Notes: a model not told the origin generated them from the letters alone. A stretch of 64,000 bases of DNA from Herbidospora mongoliensis (GCF_001570545.1 NZ_BBXD01000011.1:620001-684000); one strand, 5' to 3'. Counted from the stretch's first letter, positions 33,060 to 42,170 are shown. A program made the numbers and translations.

Positions 33060-35456
33060 GTGGACTTCGTCCGGCTGTTGTCCGGGTCGTCGGTATGGCG
33101 GACCGCTTCGGAACCTCTGCTCGGGTTACCCGAACTCGTCATGTCCGACGGCCCGGTCGGGGTGCGCGGCCCCGGCTGGGACGAGCGGAACACCTCGCTC
33201 GTCCTGCCCTCCCCGACCGCGTTGGCGGCGACCTGGGATCTCGCTCTCGTCCGCGACCTCGGCACCCTCCTCGGCACGGAGGCCCGCCGCAAGGGCGTCG
33301 ACGTGCTGCTGGCGCCCAACCTCAACCTGCACCGCTCCCCGCTGGGCGGACGGCACTTCGAGTGCTTCTCCGAGGACCCCCTGCTGACGGGGCTGATCGG
33401 GGCGGCCTACATCACCGGAGTGCAGTCGCGCGGCGTGGCGGCCACCGCGAAGCACTACGTGGGCAACGAGGCCGAGACCGAACGGATGACCTACGACTCG
33501 ATCATCGCCGCACGCGTGCTGCGGGAGGTCTACCTCGCCCCGTTCGAGGTGGCGGTGGCGGCCGGGGTGTGGGTGGTGATGTCGGCCTACAACCAGGTCA
33601 ACGGCGCCCTGATGACGGAGAACGCCCTGCTGCGCGACCCTCTCAAGACGGAGTGGGGCTTCGACGGGCTGGTGGTGTCCGACTGGGGCGGCGTCCGCTC
33701 GACCGAGCCCGCGGCCCTGTCCGGCCAGGACCTGGCGATGCCGGGGCCCAACGACTTCTGGGGCGAACCGCTCCGCGAGGCCGTCCACAACGGAGCGGTC
33801 CCCGAAGCGGTCGTCCACGACAAGATCGCCCGCCTGCGGCTCTTGGCCGAACGCGTTCACGGCACGGGCCCGGCCGCCGGCGAGCCGATCGAGGCGGCGA
33901 TGCCGCTGACCTACGGCATGGCGTTGGCCGAGAGGGTGCAGCGGGCCCGGGGCGGGATTCCGTCGGAAACGACCGAGCCGGTGCCCGCGTGCGACTCGCA
34001 GGTGGGTGATCCTTCGGAGCCGGCGTTGCTTCGGCGGGTGGTGGCCGACTCCTGTGTGCTGCTCAAGAACGACGACGGGCTGTTGCCGCTGGCCAAGCCC
34101 CGGATCGCGGTCATCGGGGCGCATGCGGCGCGGACCCGGATCCAGGGCGGCGGGAGTGCGGGCGTCTATCCCTCGGGGGTCGTCCCGATTCTCGACGGGC
34201 TCAGGGAGGTCGCGCCTGACCTGGTCTACGCGCCGGGGGTCGACATCCACGACGGGCCCACCCCGGTCGACGACGTCTGGGTGCGGATGCTGGGCGACGA
34301 CGGTGAGGAGCTGTTCGTCGAGGACCGGCGGACCGGGTGGCTGCCGGAGCCCTCCGTCGTGGAGGGCACGAGGACGGTTGAGGTCAGCTCCTTCCTACGT
34401 CCCGAAATTTCGGGACATTGGCGGCTGTCCATCGCCGGATGGGGACGGCTGACCCTCTCCGTGAACGGGCAGCGGATCCTCGACACCGACGTCCCCTGCG
34501 ACAGCGACGATCCCGCCACCGTCCACCTGAAACCGCCCTTCCGGCACGCCTTCGTGTGGCTGGAGGAAGGGGCCGAGGTGCTCGTCACGGGGACCAGGGC
34601 CATCGAGCCGCACACCGGGCGCGCGTGCGTGCTGGCCGCCGATCCGCCCAGGATCGACGATGACGCGGCCATCCAGCAGGCGGTCGACGCCGCCAGGAAC
34701 GCCGACGTCGCGATCGTCGTCGTCGGGACCACCGAGGAGATCGAGGGCGAGGCCCGCGACCGCACCGGCCTCGGTCTTCCGGGCCGGCAGGACGACCTGG
34801 TCAAGGCCGTGGCCGCCGTGCAGAAGACGGTGGTCGTGGTCAACTCGGGCGGCCCGGTCGCGATGCCGTGGCGGGACGACGCCGGCGCGCTGCTCCTGTG
34901 CTGGTTCCCCGGCCAGGAGGGCGGTCACGGCGTCGCCGACGTCCTGACGGGGCGGCGGGAGCCGGGCGGCAGGCTGCCGACGACCTGGAGCGACGTCCCG
35001 GTCGTCGAGGCCGCGCCGGTCGACGGGCAGGTGCTCTACGCCGAGGGCCTGGAAGTCGGTCATCGTGGCTGGCTGACCAGCGACCGCTCCCCCAGTTACT
35101 GGTTCGGCCACGGCCTGGGCTACACGACGTGGTCCTACGAGAGTCTCGCGGCCGAAGACGGACGCGTCCGGGTCAGGGTCAGGAACACCGGTGACCGGCC
35201 GGGGCGGGAGGTCGTCCAGGTCTACCTCTCCAAACCGGGGTCGGGGGTCGGCCGTCCTCATCGGTGGCTGGCGGGGTTCGCGGTCGTCCACGCCTCGCCC
35301 GGGGAGGCCGCCGAAGCGGAGATGGCGCTGCCCAGGAGGGCTTTCCAGCACTGGGGGGATGGCGGGTGGCGTACAGAGGAAGGGGACTTCGTGGTGCACG
35401 CCGGGCGCTCGGTGGTCGATCTGCGGCTTAAATGTGTTGCGTCCCCTTCGGCATGA
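33060..35456 (+). CDS. glycoside hydrolase family 3 beta-glucosidase with PA14 insert
   Basis: 798 residues from the GTG at 33060, which follows GGAGGG at ideal spacing and lies just downstream of the operator; the earlier in-frame TTG (32991) is inside the promoter. N-terminal GH3 barrel: LLSGSSVWRT, MSDGPVGVRG, KHYVGNEAETERM; the nucleophile is Asp208 in VVSDWGG. The C-terminal GH3 domain (about 330 onward) is interrupted by a PA14-like beta domain at roughly 395-530, and an FnIII-like domain ends the protein. There is no signal peptide, so the enzyme acts in the cytoplasm on imported oligosaccharides, probably beta-glucosides. No sugar importer lies in the window. Confidence 0.9.
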   Translation: MDFVRLLSGSSVWRTASEPLLGLPELVMSDGPVGVRGPGWDERNTSLVLPSPTALAATWDLALVRDLGTLLGTEARRKGVDVLLAPNLNLHRSPLGGRHFECFSEDPLLTGLIGAAYITGVQSRGVAATAKHYVGNEAETERMTYDSIIAARVLREVYLAPFEVAVAAGVWVVMSAYNQVNGALMTENALLRDPLKTEWGFDGLVVSDWGGVRSTEPAALSGQDLAMPGPNDFWGEPLREAVHNGAVPEAVVHDKIARLRLLAERVHGTGPAAGEPIEAAMPLTYGMALAERVQRARGGIPSETTEPVPACDSQVGDPSEPALLRRVVADSCVLLKNDDGLLPLAKPRIAVIGAHAARTRIQGGGSAGVYPSGVVPILDGLREVAPDLVYAPGVDIHDGPTPVDDVWVRMLGDDGEELFVEDRRTGWLPEPSVVEGTRTVEVSSFLRPEISGHWRLSIAGWGRLTLSVNGQRILDTDVPCDSDDPATVHLKPPFRHAFVWLEEGAEVLVTGTRAIEPHTGRACVLAADPPRIDDDAAIQQAVDAARNADVAIVVVGTTEEIEGEARDRTGLGLPGRQDDLVKAVAAVQKTVVVVNSGGPVAMPWRDDAGALLLCWFPGQEGGHGVADVLTGRREPGGRLPTTWSDVPVVEAAPVDGQVLYAEGLEVGHRGWLTSDRSPSYWFGHGLGYTTWSYESLAAEDGRVRVRVRNTGDRPGREVVQVYLSKPGSGVGRPHRWLAGFAVVHASPGEAAEAEMALPRRAFQHWGDGGWRTEEGDFVVHAGRSVVDLRLKCVASPSA

Positions 35457-35495
35457 CCGGTATTCCTAGGGGCCTACGGAAAGGAGGAATCGATC

Positions 35496-35543
35496 ATGAA
35501 CGCAATCTGTGTGCCCGGTTCCTCCCGACCAGGCGAGGAGTGA
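35496..35543 (+). CDS. possible 15-residue leader peptide
   Basis: A short frame, MNAICVPGSSRPGEE, begins at an ATG preceded by AAAGGAGGAA, one of the best ribosome binding sites in the window, and stops 25 bases before the acetyltransferase ATG. It has a single Cys. It could be a translated leader controlling the acetyltransferase or simply an upstream reading frame. No hairpin pair is evident. Confidence 0.35.
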   Translation: MNAICVPGSSRPGEE

Positions 35544-35568
35544 GCGGGCACTTCCGCTAAGGAAACCC

Positions 35569-36456
35569 ATGCTCGAAATCCGGTCCCTGACGGGCCGTCA
35601 CGAACTCGACCTCTTCCGTACCTTCCCCTCGTCGCTGAACGCGGAGTTCGACGCCGACCTCGAGGCCGGCCGCCGCCGCCTCGACTGGATGTGGCTCGCG
35701 CTCCGCGACGGCGCGCCCGTCGCGCGGGTGGCGTGGTGGCGTCGTAACGACAGTGAGAAACCCCTGCTCATGGACGTCTTCGACCTCGAATCCCCCGAGG
35801 TCGGCCAGGCGTTGCTGGAACACGCCGTCCCCCGGGTCGCCGAGGGCGCCCCGCCGCCGTTCCTGCGGTTCGTGCCGCCCGACTGGCGCGACCACGACAC
35901 GACCTGGCTGGAGACCCTGGAGAAGACGGGCGCCAGGCCCCTGGTCGAACGGCTCCGGCTGGAATGGCGCCCCGGCACGCCCATCGCGCCGACCACGCTG
36001 GAGTTCCGGGAACCGGCGGGCCGCGACGAACTCGTCGGCCTGATGACCCTGGTCACCGAGGGCAGCCTCGACGCCCACACCCAGTCGGACCTGAAGACGA
36101 TGAGCCCGCGGGAGCAGGCCGAGTTCCAGTACGACGACGAACTGGCCCTCTATGGCACCCCGCGCGAGTGGTGGCGGGTCGCACTGGTCGACGGCGAGCC
36201 CGCCGGGTTCGTCATCCCGGCCAGGAACTCCTACAACCCGATCATCGCCTACATCGGCGTCGTCCCGGCGCACCGGGGGAAGGGCGTGGTCGGCGAGCTC
36301 CTCGCCGAGGGGACCCGGATCCTGGCCGCCGAGGACGTCCCGAGGATCCGCGCCGCCACCGACGTGACCAACGTCCCGATGGCCCGCGCCTTCGCCAAGG
36401 GCGGATACCTCACCATCGAACACCAGGTCGACATGATCTGGGAGCGACCTTTGTGA
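35569..36456 (+). CDS. GNAT family N-acetyltransferase
   Basis: 295 residues. The C-terminal acetyltransferase domain carries the acetyl-CoA motif in YIGVVPAHRGKGVVGELLAEG (motif A, Q/R-x-x-G-x-G/A form) and the final strand pattern VTNVPMARAFAKGGYLTIEH. The N-terminal half is a divergent GNAT-like lobe, a two-lobed layout common in actinobacteria. ATG at 35569 after AAGGAAA; upstream in-frame codons overlap the small leader peptide. The substrate is unknown. It sits between two operator-controlled genes but has no operator of its own. Confidence 0.83.
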   Translation: MLEIRSLTGRHELDLFRTFPSSLNAEFDADLEAGRRRLDWMWLALRDGAPVARVAWWRRNDSEKPLLMDVFDLESPEVGQALLEHAVPRVAEGAPPPFLRFVPPDWRDHDTTWLETLEKTGARPLVERLRLEWRPGTPIAPTTLEFREPAGRDELVGLMTLVTEGSLDAHTQSDLKTMSPREQAEFQYDDELALYGTPREWWRVALVDGEPAGFVIPARNSYNPIIAYIGVVPAHRGKGVVGELLAEGTRILAAEDVPRIRAATDVTNVPMARAFAKGGYLTIEHQVDMIWERPL

Positions 36457-36478
36457 ACTGCGTGTTTCCGGCACGGTA

Positions 36479-36508
36479 TTGACAAGGTGAGATGACACGG
36501 CCCACTCT
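36479..36508 (+). promoter_or_regulatory. promoter of the DUF1996 gene
   Basis: TTGACA (36479-36484), an 18-base spacer and CACTCT (36503-36508), 4 bases before the operator. Same spacing as at the other three operator-linked promoters. Confidence 0.55.
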
Positions 36509-36512
36509 GCCT

Positions 36513-36528
36513 TGGAGAGCGCTCTCCA
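36513..36528. promoter_or_regulatory. LacI-family operator, DUF1996 promoter
   Basis: TGGAGAGCGCTCTCCA, perfect 16-bp palindrome identical to those at 22721 and 33020, directly after the -10 and 28 bases before the GTG start. Confidence 0.85.
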
Positions 36529-36555
36529 TCACCCCCTTCTTGCCGAGGAGACGCC

Positions 36556-37893
36556 GTGCATCCACGAATACGCCTGAGCCTGATCATCGCCACCCTCGTG
36601 GCGACGATCGCGGCCGGGCTTGCGGTCATCGCACCCGCGATGGCCGCCGACGCCCTCATCTCCCAGAACCGTCCCGCCACCGCCTCGTCGAACGAGGGCG
36701 GCGGCTACGCCGCCGGGGCCGCGTTCGACGGGAACACCGGCACCCGCTGGGCCAGTGCCTTCAGCGACCCCCAGTGGATCCAGGTCGACCTGGGCGGCAG
36801 TGCCACGATCTCCCAGGTGGTCTTGCAGTGGGAGGGCGCCTACGGGAAGTCCTTCAAGATCCAGACCTCGGCCGCGAGCGGCGGGCCGTACACGGACATC
36901 TACTCCACCACCACCGGCGCGGGCGGCACGCAGACGCTCAACGTGACCGGATCGGGGCGTTATGTCCGCCTCTACGGCACCCAGCGCGGCACCGGCTACG
37001 GCTACTCGCTGTGGGAGTTCAAGATCTACGGCACGGGCGGCTCCGGCCAGCAGCCGATCCCGAGCCCGACCTTCACCGACGAGGTGACCCACCACGAGTT
37101 CCAGGCCAACTGCAGCCTGACCCAGAACCGCCCGGACGACCCGATCGTCTACCCGAACCTGCCGGGTGCCTCCCACATGCACTCGTTCGTCGGCAACGTC
37201 ACGACCAACGCGGCCAGCAACCAGGCCTCGCTGCTCGCCGGCGGCACGTCGTGCACCAACCCGCACGACCGGTCGGCCTACTGGTTCCCGAGCTTCTACA
37301 AGAACGACCAGCTCGTCGCCCCGGTCGGCAACCAGGTCATCTACTACAAGTCGGGCATCAACGAATACTGGCGGGTCCAGTCGTTCCCGCAGGGCCTGCG
37401 CTTCGTCGTCGGCAGCCCGACCGCCACGCTCGCCGAGTTCCGCGACTCCCCCGGCCGGGTCGAGGGCTTCGAGTGCGGCGACCTGTCCTTCCAGTGGGAC
37501 ATCCCGGCCAACTGCCCGGCGGGCAGCCAGGTCAACGTCCGCTACCAGGCCCCGAGCTGCTGGGACGGCGTGAACCTCGACAGCGCCAACCACAAGTCCC
37601 ACATGGCCTACCCGGTCGGCGGCTACTGCCCGGCGACCCACCCGGTGGCCGTGCCGATGCTGGAATTCAAGATCGCCTTCCCGGCGAGCGGAGACCTGTC
37701 GAACGCCAGGCTGTCGAGTGGCCGCGGCTACTCGTGGCACTACGACTTCTTCAACGCCTGGGACAACCCGGCCATCCTGGCCGCGCTGGTCCGCCACTGC
37801 ATCAACGGCGGCCTCCAGTGCAACCCGCGCGGCTACGACCTCTACAAGCCCCACCGAGGAGCGGCCCTGACGGAGAACTTCGAACTCCCGTAA
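36556..37893 (+). CDS. secreted F5/8C plus DUF1996 protein
   Basis: 445 residues. Signal peptide (about 1-31, ending in AMA-ADA), then an F5/8 type C module (about 33-158) closely similar to the modules of the glycanase at 19297-22686 ([19 protein letters not shown]). Residues about 170-440 are DUF1996: HHEFQANC, PGASHMHSFVGN, ANHKSHMAYP, CP, and SSGRGYSWHYDFFNAW. DUF1996 proteins are secreted in fungi and actinobacteria; several His and Cys residues are conserved, but no activity is established. The shared module and operator tie it to the same polysaccharide as the glycanase. GTG start after GAGGAG. Confidence 0.87.
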   Translation: MHPRIRLSLIIATLVATIAAGLAVIAPAMAADALISQNRPATASSNEGGGYAAGAAFDGNTGTRWASAFSDPQWIQVDLGGSATISQVVLQWEGAYGKSFKIQTSAASGGPYTDIYSTTTGAGGTQTLNVTGSGRYVRLYGTQRGTGYGYSLWEFKIYGTGGSGQQPIPSPTFTDEVTHHEFQANCSLTQNRPDDPIVYPNLPGASHMHSFVGNVTTNAASNQASLLAGGTSCTNPHDRSAYWFPSFYKNDQLVAPVGNQVIYYKSGINEYWRVQSFPQGLRFVVGSPTATLAEFRDSPGRVEGFECGDLSFQWDIPANCPAGSQVNVRYQAPSCWDGVNLDSANHKSHMAYPVGGYCPATHPVAVPMLEFKIAFPASGDLSNARLSSGRGYSWHYDFFNAWDNPAILAALVRHCINGGLQCNPRGYDLYKPHRGAALTENFELP

Positions 37894-37900
37894 CCCACCA

Positions 37901-37926
37901 GCTCCCGGCCCGGCGCGGCCGGGAGC
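37901..37926 (+). terminator. terminator of the DUF1996 gene
   Basis: GCTCCCGGCC (37901-37910), a 6-base loop and GGCCGGGAGC (37917-37926): a perfect 10-bp stem 7 bases after the stop. The GTG at 37931 sits directly behind it, which argues against that codon as the start of the next gene. Confidence 0.75.
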
Positions 37927-38017
37927 CCCCGTGAAAGATTCAACAGACACAAGCTTCTTCTCTGTACGGCTACCGCCAAGCTTGGGCGATCCGCGCGCGA
38001 GGCGTTCAATAGCCGGA

Positions 38018-40441
38018 ATGCAGGAGGTTTTCGTCGGCCGCCAAGCCGAGCTCGACTGGCTGGCGACCACCGGAGCACACGTGGTGGGCATCGACGGCGA
38101 ACCGGGCATCGGCAAGACGGCGCTGGCCCGCCGGTTCGCCGCGACCCAGGACCGCCCGGTCTTCTGGGCCACCGCCGACGAACACGAACCGGAACTGGCC
38201 TGGGAAGGCCCCGAGCCGGTGTTCCGCAACTGCGTCGTGGTGCTCGACGACGCCCACTGGGCCGACCGCGACCAGCTCACGGCGCTGCGGCTGACGATCC
38301 GGCGGCTGCCCAACGTCTTCGTGGTGGTCGTCGGCGATCTGGCCGCCCTGGGCGACGCCTGGCGGCGGCTGCTCAACGAGCGGGTCACGCTGCCCGGCCT
38401 GCGGCCTCAGGAGCTGATCCGGCTGGCCTCGCTGTGCGACCATCCGGGGCTGTCGGCGGCCGGGGCGGCCCGCCTCTTCGACCACACCGGCGGCCATCCC
38501 CTGCACGCCCGCCATCTGCTCGACGAACTCGACCCGCACACCCTCGCCTACGGGCCCGGCCCGCTGCCCGCGCCCCGATCGTTCGCCGCGACCGTCCGCG
38601 AGCGGCTGCGCGGATGTCCTCCCGAGGTCAGAACCCTGCTGGAGGCCGGGTCGGTGCTGGGCCGGCGCTTTCCGGGCGACTCGGACGCGGCCGTCGCGAC
38701 GGGGCTGGTGCGGCGTACCGGAAAAGGACTCGAGTTCACCAGCGCCCTGGTCCGCAGCGTGCTCTACCACGACATCCCCGAAGCCCGCCGCAGAGCCCTG
38801 CACGCCGCCCAGACCTCACTGCGCCACCGGATCGCCGCGGCCGATCCGCCCGACGAGGCCCTGGCTGCCGAGATCGCGGTGGAGGCGATCCGGCTGCAGC
38901 GCGATTCGCGCACCCAGGAGGCGGCGGTGCTGCTGGCGGGCTCACTGCCGCTCACCGACGACCGGGGGTTCCGGCTCGTCGCGCTGGAGGCGATGCTCGT
39001 CGCGGGCGACCTGGCCAGGACCCTGCCGTTCCGCGACTGGCTGGCCGCCGGCTCCGGACGATGGGCCCGTTATGTGTACGGCTACCAGACGCTCCTCATG
39101 GGTCAGGTGGACGAGGCCCGGACCCTGTTGCGGGAGGCGCTCTCCGACGAGGGCGAGGGCCCCGACGATCTCGACGCCCGGATCGCCACCCAGCTCGCCA
39201 TCATCGGTGTCGTCACCGTCTCCTACCCCGACATGATCACCTTCGGTTCCCGGGCCGTGGACGGCGCGAAGGAGCCGTGGGTGGCCGCGTTCGCCTGGTT
39301 CGCCAAGGCCCTGGGCCTGGCCGTCGCCGGACGCGCCCCCGAGGCCCTGGAGTTCCTCGCCTCCGCCGACGCCCCCGGCGCACCGTCCGGGCTCGACGGG
39401 CTGGTGGCCCGCGGCATGATCCGCCTGTGGCGGGACGACCTCGACGGCGCCTGCGCCGACCTGCGGCTGGCCGTCCACCGCGCCGCCGACGGCGAACCGC
39501 TGCGGGTCGGCCAGGCCCTGGGCTTCCTCGGCGAGGCCCTCTACCGGCGCGGCGACCTGGCCGAGGCGGTGCTGCACACCGAACTCGCCGTCGCCGACGC
39601 CCAGGACAACGAGCGGATCTGGGACTACGCCATGCTGCACGCCCAGGCCGCCTACCCCCTGGCCGCCATGGGCGAATGGGCCCGCGCGGGCGCCCACGCC
39701 GAGGAGTCGGCCCGCTGGGCCAGGGCCACCGGCATCCCCGCCGCCCGCGTGTACGCCGCCGCGGCCGCCATCGCCATCGCACGGGCCCGCGACGACCCTT
39801 CGTGGGCGCTCCAGGCGTCCGGGGAACTGGCCGGGATCTATCCGGCCGGCGAACCCGGCACCCACCTGCTCGGGCCGGTCCGGGAGGAGGCGCTGGCCCA
39901 GCTCGGCAAGCCGGGCGAGCCGCCGGACTTCCCGGGGGGCCTGGGCCGTTTCCGCGCCGCCGGGCGGATCGCGATGGCGCACGGCGACCACGACCGGGCG
40001 CTGACCTGCTTCGCCCAGGCCCGGGTGCACGCCCACCCGTTCCCGTTGGAACGCGCGGTCATCGACCTGCTCGTGGGCCGATGTCACCTGCTCCGAGGAC
40101 GGCGGAAGGCGGCGGAGAGGATGTTGCGGGGGGCGTACCGGGAGTTCGAGAGGATCGGCGCCCGTGCCTACCAGAACCTGGCGCGCGGCGCCGCGCACGA
40201 CGCGGGCCTCACCGTCGACGAACCCGCGCGCCCCTTCGACGACCTCACCCCCGCGGAACGCACGGTCGCCGGGCTGGCCTGCGACGGCCTGACCAACCGG
40301 GAGATAGCCGACAAGCTCGTGGTCAGCGTCAAAACCGTGGAATTCCACCTCGGGCACGTGTTCCGGCGGCTCGACATCACCTCGCGGCGGGAACTGCGGG
40401 ACCTGGGGTCGGGCCCCGGAATCCCTGGGGTCGCACCCTGA
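38018..40441 (+). CDS. LAL-type LuxR family transcriptional regulator
   Basis: 807 residues. N-terminal ATPase: FVGRQAELDWL then the P-loop GEPGIGKTALA (27-37) and VVLDDAHWADRD (Walker B). The long middle is helical (TPR-like). The C-terminal LuxR helix-turn-helix reads LTPAERTVAGLACDGLTNREIADKL, then VSVKTVEFHLGHVFRRLDI. These large ATP-binding activators often control sugar use or antibiotic clusters. I choose the ATG at 38018; a GTG at 37931 adds 29 residues but abuts a terminator. It is flanked by the operator-linked glycan/NRPS block and by the lasso cluster, either of which could be its target. Confidence 0.88.
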   Translation: MQEVFVGRQAELDWLATTGAHVVGIDGEPGIGKTALARRFAATQDRPVFWATADEHEPELAWEGPEPVFRNCVVVLDDAHWADRDQLTALRLTIRRLPNVFVVVVGDLAALGDAWRRLLNERVTLPGLRPQELIRLASLCDHPGLSAAGAARLFDHTGGHPLHARHLLDELDPHTLAYGPGPLPAPRSFAATVRERLRGCPPEVRTLLEAGSVLGRRFPGDSDAAVATGLVRRTGKGLEFTSALVRSVLYHDIPEARRRALHAAQTSLRHRIAAADPPDEALAAEIAVEAIRLQRDSRTQEAAVLLAGSLPLTDDRGFRLVALEAMLVAGDLARTLPFRDWLAAGSGRWARYVYGYQTLLMGQVDEARTLLREALSDEGEGPDDLDARIATQLAIIGVVTVSYPDMITFGSRAVDGAKEPWVAAFAWFAKALGLAVAGRAPEALEFLASADAPGAPSGLDGLVARGMIRLWRDDLDGACADLRLAVHRAADGEPLRVGQALGFLGEALYRRGDLAEAVLHTELAVADAQDNERIWDYAMLHAQAAYPLAAMGEWARAGAHAEESARWARATGIPAARVYAAAAAIAIARARDDPSWALQASGELAGIYPAGEPGTHLLGPVREEALAQLGKPGEPPDFPGGLGRFRAAGRIAMAHGDHDRALTCFAQARVHAHPFPLERAVIDLLVGRCHLLRGRRKAAERMLRGAYREFERIGARAYQNLARGAAHDAGLTVDEPARPFDDLTPAERTVAGLACDGLTNREIADKLVVSVKTVEFHLGHVFRRLDITSRRELRDLGSGPGIPGVAP

Positions 40442-40476
40442 AGCCGGGAGCCGTCCGCCCCGCCTACCCTCGCGCC

Positions 40477-41490
40477 ATGCTGCGCAAAGCGATCATCATG
40501 ATCATCACAGCGGCCGTGGTCATGACCCCGATGACCGCCGACGCCCACCGTCAGCCGACGAACGGCTTCGCGAAGTGGGGCCCGTGGAACCAGAAACTCC
40601 CGCGCCACGTGCCGCTGGCCCCGAACTCGCAGGCCATCGTGAACAACATCAAACTCGACAAGGAGCAGAACTACGGAAGCTGGGCCATCAACACCGACGA
40701 GTACTCCGCCCCCATCTACACCGTCGGCCGCCACACCCCCCGCAAGCAGTGGCGCTTCTCCGACTGCCTCGACCTCCCGCACCTGGCCCCGGTCATCGCC
40801 GATTCGCTGCGGTCGGTGCCGACGCCGTCAGACCTGATCGTGTCGAAGGGCACCGACGCGTCGGTGGCCATCTACCAGCCGTCGACCGACACCTACTGGG
40901 ACTTCTGGCGCGCCGAGAAGGACGCCCTGGGCAACTGGTCGGCCTGCTGGGGCGGGAAGATCGAGAACTATTCGCGCAACCCCGGCATCTTCGACAACCC
41001 GCTGGGCGCGACGGCCACAGGCCTCCCGTTCGGGGCCTTCACGATCCGCATCGAGGAACTCCAGCGCGGATACATCGACCACGCCCTGAACATCGTGACC
41101 GTCCGCACCCGGACCGGCTGCAACAGCTGGCCTGCCACCCGGAACGACGGCTTCGTCGAGGGGGCCGACATCCCGTGTGAAGGCCAGCGGTTCCGGCTCG
41201 ACCCGACGTTCGACATCTCGACCCTGACGTCACCGGCGGCCCGGACCATCGCGAAGGCGATGCAGGAATACGGCCTGATCATGACCGACAAGGGCGGCGC
41301 CCTGGTGACCTACGCCGAGGACCCCCGCCCCTACATGGCCCGCAACGGCGGCGTCGACCCCTACTTCAAACTGTTCGACCCGACGGACATCGTCACGCCC
41401 GACGGCCCGGAGAAGTACTTCGTCCTGTCGGAGATCCCGGTCGAACGCCTCCAGGCACTGCCGATCGACTACGGAAAACCGCGTCACTGA
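40477..41490 (+). CDS. secreted protein of unknown function
   Basis: 337 residues with a signal peptide (MLRKAIIMIITAAVVMTPMT, cleavage near ADA-HRQ). I do not recognise a named family with confidence. Notable blocks are FAKWGPWNQKLPRHVPL, WAINTDEYSAPIYTV, YDTYWDFWR-like SVAIYQPSTDTYWDFWRAEK and IEELQRGYIDHALNI, which includes a conserved-looking HAL. The aromatic-rich N-terminal half would suit a carbohydrate-binding or surface role (speculative). It follows the LAL regulator by 35 bp on the same strand and its 3' end overlaps the lasso B gene by 7 bases on the opposite strand. Confidence 0.7.
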   Translation: MLRKAIIMIITAAVVMTPMTADAHRQPTNGFAKWGPWNQKLPRHVPLAPNSQAIVNNIKLDKEQNYGSWAINTDEYSAPIYTVGRHTPRKQWRFSDCLDLPHLAPVIADSLRSVPTPSDLIVSKGTDASVAIYQPSTDTYWDFWRAEKDALGNWSACWGGKIENYSRNPGIFDNPLGATATGLPFGAFTIRIEELQRGYIDHALNIVTVRTRTGCNSWPATRNDGFVEGADIPCEGQRFRLDPTFDISTLTSPAARTIAKAMQEYGLIMTDKGGALVTYAEDPRPYMARNGGVDPYFKLFDPTDIVTPDGPEKYFVLSEIPVERLQALPIDYGKPRH

Positions 41491-42170
41491 CCCCCACGCA
41501 GCGGCTTCAGCCGGTGGTAGGCGGGTTCGTCTCCCGTGGTGACGCGCTCCCCGTCGGCCTCTATCCAGGCGTGGAAGGTGTACGGATCGGGCAGCACCCC
41601 GAAACACCAATCGACCCGGCGGCGCAGAAAGCCCGCCCACAGAACGGTGGCCAGCGAGATCTGCAGGCACGCCGCGCGACCGGGAAACCAGCCGGCGGCC
41701 CGGCCCACTTCGGCCACCATCCGCCGGGCCCGGACGGAGTCGAGCGCCGGCCTCCCCCGGCCCGCGCGCAGGGCGACGCGGTGCGCGACCTTGAACGGCA
41801 ACAGCAGCAGGACCGCCGCCACGACGAGAAAGCCCACCGCGATCAGTTGTGGACGCCCCGGCACCTCGGCCGCGATCGGCACGGCCACCGGTTCGGGAAC
41901 CCGCCGAATGCCGGGCGGCACCACGCCGTCGGCGAAGGACAGCCCGGCCTCGCGCAGGTCGTTCAGCAGGGTGTCGACGTCGGCCCGCAGCCGGTCGCCA
42001 GGGACGGCCGGATAGCGGGAGGCCAACGCGGTGACCGCGTCGTCGCGGGTGCCGCCGGCGCTCAGCACGCTCCAGGTCACCAGGCCGGGCGGGTTGAGCA
42101 CGTGACACTCACCAGAGCGGACATCGACGAGGACGAGCCCCCGCTCGTCGTCGAGCAGGTGATAGATCAT
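41484..42170 (-). CDS. lasso peptide biosynthesis B protein (PqqD-like RRE fused to transglutaminase-like protease)
   Basis: 228 residues. The first 85 or so are a PqqD-like RiPP recognition element (LVLVDVRSGECHVLNPPG). It is followed by a hydrophobic segment (about 107-127) and then the transglutaminase-like leader peptidase, with Cys168 in AACLQISLATVLW and His200 in YTFHAWIEADG plus an acidic residue. The protein binds the precursor leader and cuts it off. In most actinobacterial clusters these are two proteins (B1 and B2); here they are fused with an apparent membrane helix between them. The ATG at 42170 overlaps the cyclase stop (ATGA). Confidence 0.88.
   Translation of the reverse strand: MIYHLLDDERGLVLVDVRSGECHVLNPPGLVTWSVLSAGGTRDDAVTALASRYPAVPGDRLRADVDTLLNDLREAGLSFADGVVPPGIRRVPEPVAVPIAAEVPGRPQLIAVGFLVVAAVLLLLPFKVAHRVALRAGRGRPALDSVRARRMVAEVGRAAGWFPGRAACLQISLATVLWAGFLRRRVDWCFGVLPDPYTFHAWIEADGERVTTGDEPAYHRLKPLRGGQ

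Noticed and set aside
37931-38017. GTG 37931 as start of the LAL regulator
   Set aside because: Its apparent ribosome binding site is the 3' arm of the preceding terminator, and the 29 extra residues do not resemble the family.
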